The notes under the pieces: generated by a model
Told to the model about the DNA's origin: nothing
Databases searched by the model: none
Seen by the model: the letters and a program-made list of their open reading frames with translations, nothing else
In this document: positions 24,792-33,109 of the stretch, piece by piece
Position numbering within the stretch: the first letter of the stretch is position 1
How the letters are laid out: the number at the start of each line of letters is the position of its first letter
Translations under genes and position numbers: made by a program
Source of the DNA: Candidatus Methylomirabilota bacterium
GTDB taxonomy: Bacteria; Methylomirabilota; Methylomirabilia; Rokubacteriales; CSP1-6
Direction of reading: 5' to 3'
NCBI GenBank assembly: GCA_035764725.1
Contig: DASTYT010000086.1
Coordinates: forward strand, 1 to 47,796
DNA length: 47,796 bases

Positions 24792-25327
24792 TGGCACCGA
24801 TCGAGATCCTCGATCCCACCGTCGAGCCGCGGAAGCAGCCGCTGACGTACGTGCCGCGGCCCGACTCGCTGAAGGGCCGGCGGGTCGGTCTCGTCGAGAA
24901 CACCAAGTTCAACTCGGACCGGCTCCTGCACCGCATCGGGGAGCTGCTCATCAACGAGTACGGCGCCGCCGAGTGCAAGATGTGGCGCAAGCACAACGCC
25001 AGCGTGCCCGCGCACGCCGAGATCATCGAGGAGGCCAAACGGTCCGTCGACGTCATCGTCGCCGGCATCGGCGACTGAGGGTCGTGCTCGTCGGGCAGTG
25101 TGCTCGACGGAATCCTGTTCGAGAAGAACGGCGTGCCCGCGGCGTCCATCGTGACCGACGTGTTCCAGGCCACCGGCCGCGCCATGGCGCAGTCGTGGGG
25201 TCTGCCCGCGTACAAGTTCCTCGCGATGCCCCATCCCATCGCCAATCTCTCCGAGGCCCAGCTCGATCAGCGGGCGCGTGAGATCGCCCCGCAGGTCGTG
25301 AAGCTCATTCTCGAGGGCCAGGAGTAG
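24791..25327 (+). CDS. UGSC-family selenoprotein (UGA 25076-25078 read as selenocysteine)
   Basis: The 178-residue protein contains an in-frame TGA at 25076-25078 that splits it if read as a stop. Read through, the frame gives GIGD-Sec-GSCSSGSVLDGILFEKNG, the hallmark Sec-Gly-Ser-Cys motif of the UGSC (seleno)protein family, with Sec at residue 96 and Cys at 99. Conserved-looking sequence continues on both sides without frameshift (RRVGLVENTKFNSD before, AMPHPIANLSEAQLD after). A hairpin of SECIS type follows the UGA. The Sec-x-x-Cys pair is redox-type; a reductase function is inferred. ATG 24791 is preferred over 24788 because AGGAGG (24780-24785) then has a five-base spacing. Selenium-insertion genes are not in the window. 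Confidence 0.92.
25088..25110 (+). promoter_or_regulatory. Bacterial SECIS element for the UGSC selenoprotein
   Basis: CGTCGGGC (25089-25096) pairs with GCTCGACG (25102-25109), eight pairs with one G-U, closed at the base by a T-G pair (25088/25110), and leaves a five-base apical loop AGTGT. The loop starts 18 bases after the UGA and has a G within its first two positions. This fits the published bacterial SECIS rule (loop 16-37 bases after UGA, a G in the first two loop bases), so it should recruit SelB to the UGA. Confidence 0.85.
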
Positions 25328-25343
25328 CGGCGCCCTCGACCGC

Positions 25344-26348
25344 GTGACTGCCGCCCCCGCCGACTACCGGCCTCCCTGGTGGCTGCGGGGGCGGCACCTG
25401 CAGAGCCTGTGGGGCCCGCTCCGGCGCCGCCCGCGCCGTCCCGCCTTCCGCCGCGAGCGGTGGGACACCCCGGACGGCGACTTCCTCGATCTCGACTGGC
25501 TGGCCGCCTCACCCGCGCGCGCGGGCTCGCCCTGCGTGGTCGTGCTCCACGGCCTCGAGGGCTCGTCCGAGTCGCACTACGTGCTGGGGTTGATGGGCCT
25601 GGTGGAGGAGGCGGGATGGCGCGGCGTGGTCGTCCACTTCCGCTCGTGCAGCGGCGAGCTCAACCGGCTGGGCCGCCTCTATCACTCGGGCGAGACCTCC
25701 GATCTCGAGTTCGTGGTGCGGCGCCTCATCGCGGCGGCTCCCGGCGCGCCCATCGGTCTCGCCGGCGTCTCGCTGGGGGGCAACGTCATCCTGAAGTGGC
25801 TGGGGGAGGGGGGCGAGACGGTGCCCGAGGAGGTCACCGCCACGGTGGCCATCTCGGTGCCCTTCGATCTCGCCGCGTGCGCGGCGGTGCTCGACCGTGG
25901 TCTGAACCGCCTCCTCTACACCGCGCACTTCCTCCGGACGATGAAGCCCAAGGTTCGCGCGAAGGCCGCGCTCTACGGCGAGCGCGTGGACGTGCGCGCG
26001 GCGATGCGCGCACGGACCTTCCGCCTCTACGATCGCCTGGTGACCGCGCCGATCTTTGGCTTCGCCGACGAGGAGGACTATTGGCGCCGGTGCAGCAGCG
26101 GGCCCTATCTCTCGAAGATCCGTCGCCACACCCTGCTGATCAGCGCCGTCAACGATCCCTTCATCCCGCCGGGGACCTTGCCGCGCGCGGAGGTGGAGCG
26201 CTCGCCGTGGCTCGAAGCGGTGTTCCCCGCCGAGGGCGGCCACGCGGGCTTTCTCGAGGGCGGCGGCGCGGGACCGTCGTGGGCGGAACGGCGGGCGGTG
26301 GAGTTCCTCGCGCGACACCTCGGACCCTCTGCTAGGATGCCCCAGTGA
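25344..26348 (+). CDS. YheT-type alpha/beta hydrolase
   Basis: The 334-residue protein matches the YheT/ABHD1-3 group of hydrolases. It has HLQSLWG near the start, VVLHGLEGSSESHYVLGL (oxyanion, about 68-85), VVHFRSCSGELNRLGRLYHSGET (the family's FRGCSGEPNR), nucleophile Ser143 in GVSLGGN, NDPFIPP for the acid and GGHAGFLEG for the His. Such enzymes act on esters or lipids; the physiological substrate is unknown. GTG 25344 is 16 bases after the selenoprotein stop, so it may be in the same transcript. Its TGA overlaps the GTG of the next gene (GTGA). Confidence 0.88.
   Translation: MTAAPADYRPPWWLRGRHLQSLWGPLRRRPRRPAFRRERWDTPDGDFLDLDWLAASPARAGSPCVVVLHGLEGSSESHYVLGLMGLVEEAGWRGVVVHFRSCSGELNRLGRLYHSGETSDLEFVVRRLIAAAPGAPIGLAGVSLGGNVILKWLGEGGETVPEEVTATVAISVPFDLAACAAVLDRGLNRLLYTAHFLRTMKPKVRAKAALYGERVDVRAAMRARTFRLYDRLVTAPIFGFADEEDYWRRCSSGPYLSKIRRHTLLISAVNDPFIPPGTLPRAEVERSPWLEAVFPAEGGHAGFLEGGGAGPSWAERRAVEFLARHLGPSARMPQ
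26333..26338 (+). promoter_or_regulatory. -10-like box before the TPR38 gene
   Basis: TAGGAT ends six bases before GTG 26345, inside the last codons of the YheT gene. It allows an extra leaderless transcript starting at the TPR38 start codon, besides read-through from upstream. Confidence 0.35.
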
Positions 26349-27625
26349 TCCGTGACGCCTACGGCCTCGAGCTGACCACCGCCTCGCGCGAGGCCGCCGA
26401 TGCCTACGACCGCGGCGTACACGCGCTGCTGGGCTTCGGCGCCGACACCGTCGCCGCGTTCGAGGGGGCGGTGGCCGCCGATCCGGGGTTCGCGCTGGGA
26501 CGCGCGGGCCTCGCGGTGACGCTTTATCTCGACGAGCGCCTGGCCGAGGGACGCGCGGAGATGGAGCGCGCGGTGGCGGCGGCGTCGGCCTCGCCGCTCA
26601 CCCCGCGCGAGCGCGGGAGCGTGGACGCCCTCGCCCTCTGGGTGGGCGGGCGCGGCAACGACGCGATCCCCGCGATCCGCGCGCTGCTCGCCGAGCACCC
26701 ACGCGACATGCTCCTGCTCCAGCGTCTGTACTTCATCTATTTCTGGCAGGGCCGCTCGGCGGAGATGCTCGAGCTGACGGACGCCATCCGCGGGGCCTTC
26801 GCGGACGACTCGTTCATGCTGGGCCTCCATGCCTTCAGCCTCGAGGAGAACGGGCGCTACACGGAGGCCTTGCCGCTCGCCGAGCGGGCGATGGCGCTGA
26901 ACCCCCGCGACGCCTGGGCGGTGCACGCGGCCGCCCACGTCTTCTACGAAACGGGTGAGAACGAGCACGGGGTCGAGGCCCTGCCGCCGCGCATCCATCC
27001 GTGCGACCACCTGGGCTACTTCCGCAATCACCTCCTCTGGCATCTGGCCCTCATGCACCTCGCCGCCGGGCGCTACGAGCGGGCGGCCGCCCTGTTCGAA
27101 TCGGTGTTCGGCCGTATCGCGATCACGGTCGGCTCGGACCTCCAGGACTCGGTGGCGCTGGCCTGGCGCCTGGATCTCTTCGACCGGCCGGATCCCGCGC
27201 GGTGGCGGCATCTGGGGGCGGCCGCGCTGCGCTGGCTCGACATGCCGTTGCTGCTCTTCCACGACCTCCACGTGGGCATGGCGCTGGCCGCGGCGGGGGA
27301 CTGGACGCACGCGGAGCTCCAGCTCGAGCGCCTGCGCGCGCGGGCGAAGAAGACGCGCAACGCCACGCTGCCGGAGGTGGTGGTGCCGCTGCTGGAGGGC
27401 CTCCATGCGTTCGCGCGCGGCGAGCACGCGGAGGCGGTCGCACGTATCGCGCCCGTCGAGTCGCGCATCGTCGAGATCGGGGGCAGCCACGCCCAGCGCG
27501 AGGTCTTCCACGACACGCTGCTGGTGGCCGCCCTGCGGGCCGGGGAGGTCGAGCGGAGCGAGGCGCTGCTCGAGCGCCGCCTCGCCAAGCGCCCCCATCC
27601 GGGCCACTACTGGAGCCATCGCTGA
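26345..27625 (+). CDS. TPR38-family tetratricopeptide-repeat protein
   Basis: The 426-residue protein is helical throughout and resembles the tetratricopeptide-repeat protein 38 family: DRGVHALLGFGADTVAAFEGAVAADPGFALG at the start, ERGSVDALALWVGGRGNDA, a central HAFSLEENGRYTEALPLAERAMALNPRDAWAVHAAAHVFYETGE segment (about 160-205) and DHLGYFRNHLLWHLALMHLAAGRYERA (about 220-247). The conserved His/Asn pattern in those motifs is a feature of this family. Its biochemical role is not known. The gene is coupled to YheT by a GTGA overlap and has no signal peptide. Confidence 0.85.
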   Translation: MIRDAYGLELTTASREAADAYDRGVHALLGFGADTVAAFEGAVAADPGFALGRAGLAVTLYLDERLAEGRAEMERAVAAASASPLTPRERGSVDALALWVGGRGNDAIPAIRALLAEHPRDMLLLQRLYFIYFWQGRSAEMLELTDAIRGAFADDSFMLGLHAFSLEENGRYTEALPLAERAMALNPRDAWAVHAAAHVFYETGENEHGVEALPPRIHPCDHLGYFRNHLLWHLALMHLAAGRYERAAALFESVFGRIAITVGSDLQDSVALAWRLDLFDRPDPARWRHLGAAALRWLDMPLLLFHDLHVGMALAAAGDWTHAELQLERLRARAKKTRNATLPEVVVPLLEGLHAFARGEHAEAVARIAPVESRIVEIGGSHAQREVFHDTLLVAALRAGEVERSEALLERRLAKRPHPGHYWSHR

Positions 27626-27645
27626 GGCGCGCGGCGCGGACGCCG

Positions 27646-28164
27646 GTGAAGGCGCGACGCGCGCGGGGCCGTGCGGCGGGCGGGGCGCTGTCGATCCGTC
27701 CGGGCACTGCGCGCGACGTGCCCACCATCCTCGCCCTCATCCGGGGTCTTGCCGACTACGAGCGGCTCCGCCACGAGTGCCGGGCCACTGCGACGGGTGT
27801 GCGGCGTCACGGCTTCGGCCGGCGCCCCTACTTCGAGACCCTCATCGCGCGTCGGGGCGGGCGTCCCGTGGGCTTCGCCCTCTACTTCTTCACGTTCTCC
27901 ACGTTCCTCGCCAAGCCGAGTCTGTATCTCGAGGACCTCTTCGTGCTGCCCGAAGAGCGCGGACAGGGCGCGGGACGCGCGCTCCTCGCCGCGCTTGCGC
28001 GCATCGCGGTGCGGCGCGGCTGCGGCCGCCTCGAGTGGGCGGTGCTCGACTGGAACCGCCCGGCCATCGGCTTCTACAAGCGGCTGGGCGCGCGCTTTCG
28101 CCGCGAGTGGATTCTCACGCGCCTGACCGGCGCGCCACTCGCGAAACTGGGCCGGAGCGGATAG
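27646..28164 (+). CDS. GNAT-family N-acetyltransferase
   Basis: The 172-residue protein has a basic N-terminal stretch then a GNAT domain: LSIRPGTARDVPTILALIRGLADYE at its start, LYLEDLFVLPEERGQGAGRALLAALA (acetyl-CoA pyrophosphate loop, RGQGAG near 109-114) and WAVLDWNRPAIGFYKRLGA near the end. The sequence is closest in style to the spermidine/diamine acetyltransferase-like group, but the acceptor cannot be assigned. GTG 27646 is used, 20 bases after the TPR38 stop; no good Shine-Dalgarno is visible, so the exact start is uncertain. Confidence 0.87.
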   Translation: MKARRARGRAAGGALSIRPGTARDVPTILALIRGLADYERLRHECRATATGVRRHGFGRRPYFETLIARRGGRPVGFALYFFTFSTFLAKPSLYLEDLFVLPEERGQGAGRALLAALARIAVRRGCGRLEWAVLDWNRPAIGFYKRLGARFRREWILTRLTGAPLAKLGRSG

Positions 28165-28185
28165 CGCTCGACGGGGCGCGCGGAC

Positions 28186-29382
28186 GTGGCGGATCGCTTC
28201 CCGACTCGGTTGGCCACCGAGATCCAGAGCTGGATCCGCGAGGGACTCGTGTCCGCCGAGCAGGGCGCACGTATCCTCGCCCGCTATCCGCCCGAGGCGG
28301 GGTGGCTCTCCCGTCCCGCCGCCCTCTTCGGCCGCATCGGCGGCGGCCTGGTTGCGGCCGGGCTCGCGCTCGTCATCGCCCACAACTGGGAGTCCATTCA
28401 TCGCTGGGTCAAGCTGGGTGGGCTGGTCGCGCTCATGCTCGCCGCCCACTGGGGCGGCCTCCGGGTGCGCGAACGGGGCTACATCGCGCTCGGTGAAGGG
28501 CTCGCGGTGATCGGCGGCGCGATGCTCCTCCTGGGGATCGCGCTCATCGGGCAGATCTACAACCTGTCCGGCCGCCCCGCGGACGCCGTCGAGCTCTGGT
28601 GGCTGCTCCTGCTGCCCGCCGCCTACGCTCGGCCCAGCCTCGCCCTCGGCGCGCTCGCGTATGGCGGAATCGTGGCGTGGTTCTCCATGCAGGCCACCGA
28701 CCGCGGCACCCTGCTCGGCGGCGCGCTGGAGCGGGCGCCGATCCTCTGGAGCGTCGCGTTCGGTACGCTGGGCCTGGTGCTCCTCGGCCTCGGCATGCTC
28801 CACGGCGACGGCATGTATCGACGGCTGCGTCAGCTCCTCGAGCAAGCGGGGATCGCGCTGACCCTCACGGTTCTCATCGCGCTCGGCTTCCCGTTGTACC
28901 GCGAGCTCAATCTCGACTCGTGCCGCTGCGCCTCGGTGGCGATCGGCGTGTGGACGCTGCTGGGAGTGGCGGCCCTCCTGATCGGGGCACGTCGGCTGCC
29001 CGACGCGCCGCCGGGAGCCCGGAGATCCTGCCTGGCCCTGCTGCTGCTCCTGCCTCTGTGCCTCGCCGCCGTCCAGGTGCTGGTGGCCAGAGGGGCGCCG
29101 CTCTACGTGTGGAATGCCCTCCGCTATGCGAGCTGGGCGCTCACATTCGGCGTCTCGCTGGGCCTCGTGCTCTTCGGCGCCCGGTGGGGCCGCACTTCGT
29201 GGATCAACTGGGGCGTGGTGTCGCTGCTGGCGCAGGCGCTCGTCCGCTACCTCGACCTCTTCGGCACCATGCTCCAGACGAGCGCGCTCTTCGTCTCATC
29301 GGGCGCGCTCGTGCTGGGGCTCGGATGGGCGCTCGAGCGCATGCGCCGCCGGATGACGCGGCGTGGGGAGGCCGCGACATGA
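28186..29382 (+). CDS. DUF2157 integral membrane protein
   Basis: The 398-residue protein begins with a soluble segment (about 1-45, IQSWIREGLVSAEQGARILARYP) typical of the DUF2157 domain, followed by about ten membrane helices. In many bacteria it is paired with a GDYXXLXY-domain gene, and the same pair is found here: its TGA overlaps the start of that gene (ATGA). The biochemical role of the pair is unknown. The start is GTG 28186. Confidence 0.87.
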   Translation: MADRFPTRLATEIQSWIREGLVSAEQGARILARYPPEAGWLSRPAALFGRIGGGLVAAGLALVIAHNWESIHRWVKLGGLVALMLAAHWGGLRVRERGYIALGEGLAVIGGAMLLLGIALIGQIYNLSGRPADAVELWWLLLLPAAYARPSLALGALAYGGIVAWFSMQATDRGTLLGGALERAPILWSVAFGTLGLVLLGLGMLHGDGMYRRLRQLLEQAGIALTLTVLIALGFPLYRELNLDSCRCASVAIGVWTLLGVAALLIGARRLPDAPPGARRSCLALLLLLPLCLAAVQVLVARGAPLYVWNALRYASWALTFGVSLGLVLFGARWGRTSWINWGVVSLLAQALVRYLDLFGTMLQTSALFVSSGALVLGLGWALERMRRRMTRRGEAAT

Positions 29383-29915
29383 TGCGGCGATGGCTCTTCG
29401 TCGCGCTCGTCCTGCTGCACGCCCTCGTGCTCCTCGGCTGGGGCGCGACCCTCGAGCGGGCGCGCGCCCGCGCGACCCACGTGCGGCTGGAGGTGCTGCC
29501 CGTCGACCCGCGCGACGTGCTGCGCGGCGATTTCATCGCGCTGCGCTTCGCGATCTCCACCCTCAGCGAGACGCAGTTCGTCGGGCGCCCGCCCGAGTGG
29601 CGCGACATCGGCCATCCCGTGTACGTGGCGCTCGTGGAAAAGAACGGGTCGTACGTGGCGGCGGCGGCGAGCCTGGACCGCGCGGCCTTGCCGTCCAGCG
29701 TCGGCCGCTTCATCGTGGGACGGGTGATGTATGCGCCGCAGTTGGGGCGCGTGTCGCCCCGCCCCCTGGGCATCGAGTATGGAATCGAGCGCTACTACGT
29801 CCCGGAGGGGAAGGGGAATCCCCCTCCGGGTCGGCGGGAAGCGGAGGTGGCGATCACCGACGACGGCCGCGCCTTCCTCGAGCGGCTCTTCGTCGACGGC
29901 AAGCCCTATCCGTGA
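29379..29915 (+). CDS. GDYXXLXY-domain protein, partner of DUF2157
   Basis: The 178-residue protein has one N-terminal membrane helix (WLFVALVLLHALVLLGWG, about 5-22) and an extracytoplasmic domain. The signature GDYXXLXY appears as RGDFIALRFAI (about 49-59), so both Tyr are Phe in this copy. PVDPRDVLRGDF just before is well conserved. A second conserved region is YGIERYYVPEGKG. It is translationally coupled to the DUF2157 gene and is last in the plus-strand run from 23.7 kb. Function unknown. Confidence 0.87.
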   Translation: MMRRWLFVALVLLHALVLLGWGATLERARARATHVRLEVLPVDPRDVLRGDFIALRFAISTLSETQFVGRPPEWRDIGHPVYVALVEKNGSYVAAAASLDRAALPSSVGRFIVGRVMYAPQLGRVSPRPLGIEYGIERYYVPEGKGNPPPGRREAEVAITDDGRAFLERLFVDGKPYP

Positions 29916-29948
29916 CGACTCGGGCGCGACCCTGGACGAGTCGCGCCC

Positions 29949-30422
29949 CTACGAGAGATAGGAGCGGAGCATCCAGGCCATCTTCTCGTGCTTCTCCATG
30001 AGGCCCGTCAAGAAGTCGCTGGTGCCGGCATCGCCGTACTTGTCTTGCGCGGTCTGAAGATCGGCCCGGAGCTCGCGGATCAGGTTCTCGTGGTCGGCGA
30101 GCAGGTTGGCCAGCATCTGCTTGGCGTCGGGCGTTTTCTTGGGGTCTTCCTTCAGCCGCGTGCGCTGGCTGAACTCGGCCAGCGTGCCGAGGGCGCGGCC
30201 GCCGAGACTCCGGGCGCGCTCCGCAACCTCGTCGATGAATTCGTCGAGCGCCTCGTACTGGGCCTCGAAGAACTTGTGGAGGTCGTTGAACTGCATCCCC
30301 TCCACGTTCCAGTGGTAGTTACGCGTCTTGGTGTAGAGCACGTATTCATCCGCAAGCACGGTTGAGAGGAGCTCCACCACGCCCTTGCGCATGTCGTCGG
30401 CGATTCCGATCTTGGGCTTCAT
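29949..30422 (-). CDS. dps: Dps-family ferritin-like DNA-protection protein
   Basis: The 157-residue protein is a Dps-type ferritin. NYHWNVEGMQFNDLHKFFEAQYEALDEFIDEVAER (about 35-69, quoted in part: YHWNVEG, DLHKFFE, DEFIDEVAER) holds the His and the Asp/Glu residues of the inter-subunit ferroxidase site. It stores iron and protects DNA from peroxide as a dodecamer. The N-terminal Lys are few, so DNA binding may be weak. A good Shine-Dalgarno (AAGGGAGGG) precedes ATG 30422. Its promoter -10 lies at 30479-30484. Confidence 0.92.
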   Translation of the reverse strand: MKPKIGIADDMRKGVVELLSTVLADEYVLYTKTRNYHWNVEGMQFNDLHKFFEAQYEALDEFIDEVAERARSLGGRALGTLAEFSQRTRLKEDPKKTPDAKQMLANLLADHENLIRELRADLQTAQDKYGDAGTSDFLTGLMEKHEKMAWMLRSYLS

Positions 30423-30478
30423 GCGTGTCCCTCCCTTACCCCTTTAGTTGCGTGCCGGCGCCTCGCGGTTGCGACGAT

Positions 30479-30484
30479 ATACTA
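30479..30484 (-). promoter_or_regulatory. -10 box of dps
   Basis: On the minus strand TAGTAT (complement of 30479-30484) overlaps the stop codon of the upstream channel gene. Transcription would begin near 30472, giving a leader of about 50 bases that contains the AAGGGAGGG ribosome site, unlike the leaderless genes in this window. Confidence 0.4.
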
Positions 30485-33019
30485 CGACGCCGGCGGAGGG
30501 GGCCCGGGCGTCACGCCGGGCCCGCGGAGAGGCGCCGGGGCCCCCGGAACGCGGGCATCGAGCGCGGCGGCGGTACCCTCCGGCATCCTGATCTCGAGCC
30601 GCGGAACCGGAGCCTCGATCCCCGCCTCCTTGAAGGCGGCGAGCACCTCCAGACCCAGCGAGTTGCGGAGCGCGATCGAGTCCTCGATACGCGGCGTCCA
30701 CGCCCACACGTCGAACAGGAGGCCGTTGTCGCCGGTGCCGTTGAAGAACACCAGCGGCGCGGGATCCCGCAGTACGCCCGAATGATTGGCGCAGACGTCC
30801 TTGAGGAGGTTCAGCACGCGCTGGGGATCCGTCCCGAAGGGGACGCGGAGTCGGAGATCGACGCGTCGGGTGCGGTCGGACAGGGTCCAGTTGATCACCC
30901 GCTCGGTGGCGAGCGTGCCGTTCGGCACGATGACGTCGCCGCCCTCGCCGGTGCGGACCATGCTCGCGCGGATACCGATGGAGCGGACCTCGCCGCTGAG
31001 GTCGCCCACCTGGATGACGTCGCCGACCTGGATGGAGCGCTCCACGAGGAGGATGAGGCCGGAGACGAAGTTATTCACCACCGCCTGGAGGCCGAAGCCG
31101 ATGCCGACGCCGAACGCGCTCACGAGGATCGTCACGCGGGTGAGGTCCATGCCCATGGCGGCGATGGCGAGGATCAGGCCGAGGAGCAGGATGCTGTAGT
31201 GAAGCAACGTCGACACCATGTTCGGCACGCCGCGGGCCAGGGGGAGGCGGGGAAACACGTCCTCTTCGAGCACGAACCGGATCAGGCGTGACACGAGGAA
31301 GGAGAGCCACACCGTGAGGGCGAAGGCGGTGATGTCGCCCACGGAGAGGTTGAGGTTGCCGCGGGTGAGGGTCAGGCCGAACAGGGCCACCGTCAGGGCC
31401 TTGGCCTTCCAGATGAGCCCGAGATTGCCGAGGACGAGGAGCACCCACCCCGCCACGGACAGCCACCAGAGAATGTGCCCGAGACGCCGCTCGATCAGGA
31501 GCCGGTTCTGCTGCACGAGGCGTAGATAGGTGAGCGGCCCCACGCGGAGCGCATAGGTGAGCAGCGCCTGCGTCACCCGGAACAGCGCCTGGAGCAGCAT
31601 CGCGTAGTACCCGACGGACAGGGCGCCGGACCCGAGCAGCCGTCCCAGCCGTGTGTAGCCGATGGCGCCGAGGAGGAAGCCGCATGCCATGGCGGCGAGC
31701 ATGAGCATGGCCACGGCGCGCGCCAGATGCAGAGGCGACTCGTCCGGCTGGCGACGGTAGGAGAAGAGGAGCGCCACGATCAGCGTGATGGCCACGAGCA
31801 TCTCGGCCAGGAAGAGGAGCTGGTTGAAGAGGGGTACCACCTCGGCGACGTCGTCGAGGCGCTCGATCACGAAGAAGACAGTGAGGGCGACGAAGCTCGG
31901 CTGCAGCGACCGCGGGGCGAGCACGGTGTAGACGCGAAGCACCGGGAAGACGCCGATGAGGAAGAGCAGGGTGCGCACGGGGCGCGGCAGGACGCCATAA
32001 AACCACGGGGACAGGAACAGCGCGAGGAGGAGGGCCATCGCGAACGGATACCGGAAGAGCCGCGAGGCCTCCGTCAGGCGCGGATCGGCATCCACCTTGG
32101 CGGGGACCCTTCTCCGCACCAGGTGGAAGCCCACCGAGAGCGTGATCCAGAGGAGCGCGTGGAGGATGATCTGGGCCCCGTGCGACTGGCCGAAGCGCCG
32201 CAGGGTCGCACTGTCCTCATCCAGCCACTGATGCACTCGGGCCGGGACTTCACGGAGCGCGTCGAGGTTCCGCACCGCCTGCCAGATCGGGGGGCGGTCC
32301 CGGGAGAGCAGCTGGCGCTCGGACGCTTCTCGTGCCGCCGAGATCCGCGCGAGCAGGTTCTCCACGCCCTCCGTCTCCTGCGAGACCCGGTCCTGCAGCA
32401 GCAGCACGTGCGCGCGCCGGGTCTTCAGAGTCGCTTCTGCGCCGCTGAGCGAGTTGAGCGTGGCTTCCACCCGCCCGACCACCGCGGTGGGGGCGCCCGT
32501 ACGCCGTGCTTCGGTCCGCGTCGCCTGCCAGGCCGCGCGCTGCGCGCCGAGCTCGGCGAGATTGCTTTCCACCTGCGTGGCGTGACGGCTCAGCGTGGCC
32601 GCCCAGCCGTTGAGGAGGGCCCGCGCCGCGAGGAGCGGGCTCACGAAGTTGTCGAGCATCCCGGAGGACGGCGTGGCCGCGAGCGCCTTGAGCGTGGGAT
32701 CGACGCGGCTGCGCGCGTCCTCGGCGACCGCGGGAAGGCGGCGCTCGATGGCCTCGATCTCCGCGCGCTGAGCGGGAGTCTCCTCCAGGCCGCGCAGCCG
32801 CGCCGACACCTCCTCCGAGCGGCGGACGATGTCCGGGGCGGGGATGGCCTGGGGCGCCGTGGGGGCCGCGGATGTCGCGGGGGCGGGCGCCGCCGCGGGG
32901 GTGGTCGTCGACGGCGTCGGGGCGGCGGGCGGCGTGGGCGGGGTGGGCGCCTGCGCGCGCGCGGCGCCGCATGGAAGCACGGCCGCGAGCACGAGGACGA
33001 GAATCAGCGGGACGCGCAT
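30482..33019 (-). CDS. Large MscS-family mechanosensitive channel with periplasmic domain
   Basis: The 845-residue protein has a signal peptide (LILVLVLAAVLPCGAARA), a Pro/Ala/Thr-rich linker (about 24-60), a coiled-coil-like periplasmic region (about 60-250), eight or more membrane helices, and a C-terminal MscS domain from about 620. The MscS core is clear: GFGLQAVVNNFVSGLILLVERSIQVGD, followed by GEVRSIGIRASMVRTGEGGDVIVPN. This is the MscK/YbdG/DUF3772-like large class that opens on membrane tension to release solutes. ATG 33019 is used. It may follow the amidase in the transcript, 90 bases apart, but also has its own TATGAT (complement of 33055-33060). Confidence 0.9.
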   Translation of the reverse strand: MRVPLILVLVLAAVLPCGAARAQAPTPPTPPAAPTPSTTTPAAAPAPATSAAPTAPQAIPAPDIVRRSEEVSARLRGLEETPAQRAEIEAIERRLPAVAEDARSRVDPTLKALAATPSSGMLDNFVSPLLAARALLNGWAATLSRHATQVESNLAELGAQRAAWQATRTEARRTGAPTAVVGRVEATLNSLSGAEATLKTRRAHVLLLQDRVSQETEGVENLLARISAAREASERQLLSRDRPPIWQAVRNLDALREVPARVHQWLDEDSATLRRFGQSHGAQIILHALLWITLSVGFHLVRRRVPAKVDADPRLTEASRLFRYPFAMALLLALFLSPWFYGVLPRPVRTLLFLIGVFPVLRVYTVLAPRSLQPSFVALTVFFVIERLDDVAEVVPLFNQLLFLAEMLVAITLIVALLFSYRRQPDESPLHLARAVAMLMLAAMACGFLLGAIGYTRLGRLLGSGALSVGYYAMLLQALFRVTQALLTYALRVGPLTYLRLVQQNRLLIERRLGHILWWLSVAGWVLLVLGNLGLIWKAKALTVALFGLTLTRGNLNLSVGDITAFALTVWLSFLVSRLIRFVLEEDVFPRLPLARGVPNMVSTLLHYSILLLGLILAIAAMGMDLTRVTILVSAFGVGIGFGLQAVVNNFVSGLILLVERSIQVGDVIQVGDLSGEVRSIGIRASMVRTGEGGDVIVPNGTLATERVINWTLSDRTRRVDLRLRVPFGTDPQRVLNLLKDVCANHSGVLRDPAPLVFFNGTGDNGLLFDVWAWTPRIEDSIALRNSLGLEVLAAFKEAGIEAPVPRLEIRMPEGTAAALDARVPGAPAPLRGPGVTPGPPPPAS

Positions 33020-33054
33020 GACCGTCAGGGCTGGCTCCGGCGCGTCATGGGCCG

Positions 33055-33060
33055 ATCATA
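33055..33060 (-). promoter_or_regulatory. -10-like box before the MscS-type gene
   Basis: TATGAT on the minus strand would give a transcript starting about 30 bases before ATG 33019. No clear -35 was seen. Confidence 0.3.
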
Positions 33061-33109
33061 CCGCCCGCTTCGGGTGCGCGGGAGCGGCAGATGCGTGCCC
33101 GCGGGTTCT

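Noticed and set aside
25100..25327. Separate small gene starting at GTG 25100
   Set aside because: It is the in-frame continuation of the selenoprotein after UGA 25076-25078; no frameshift is needed and the motif is complete only when read through.
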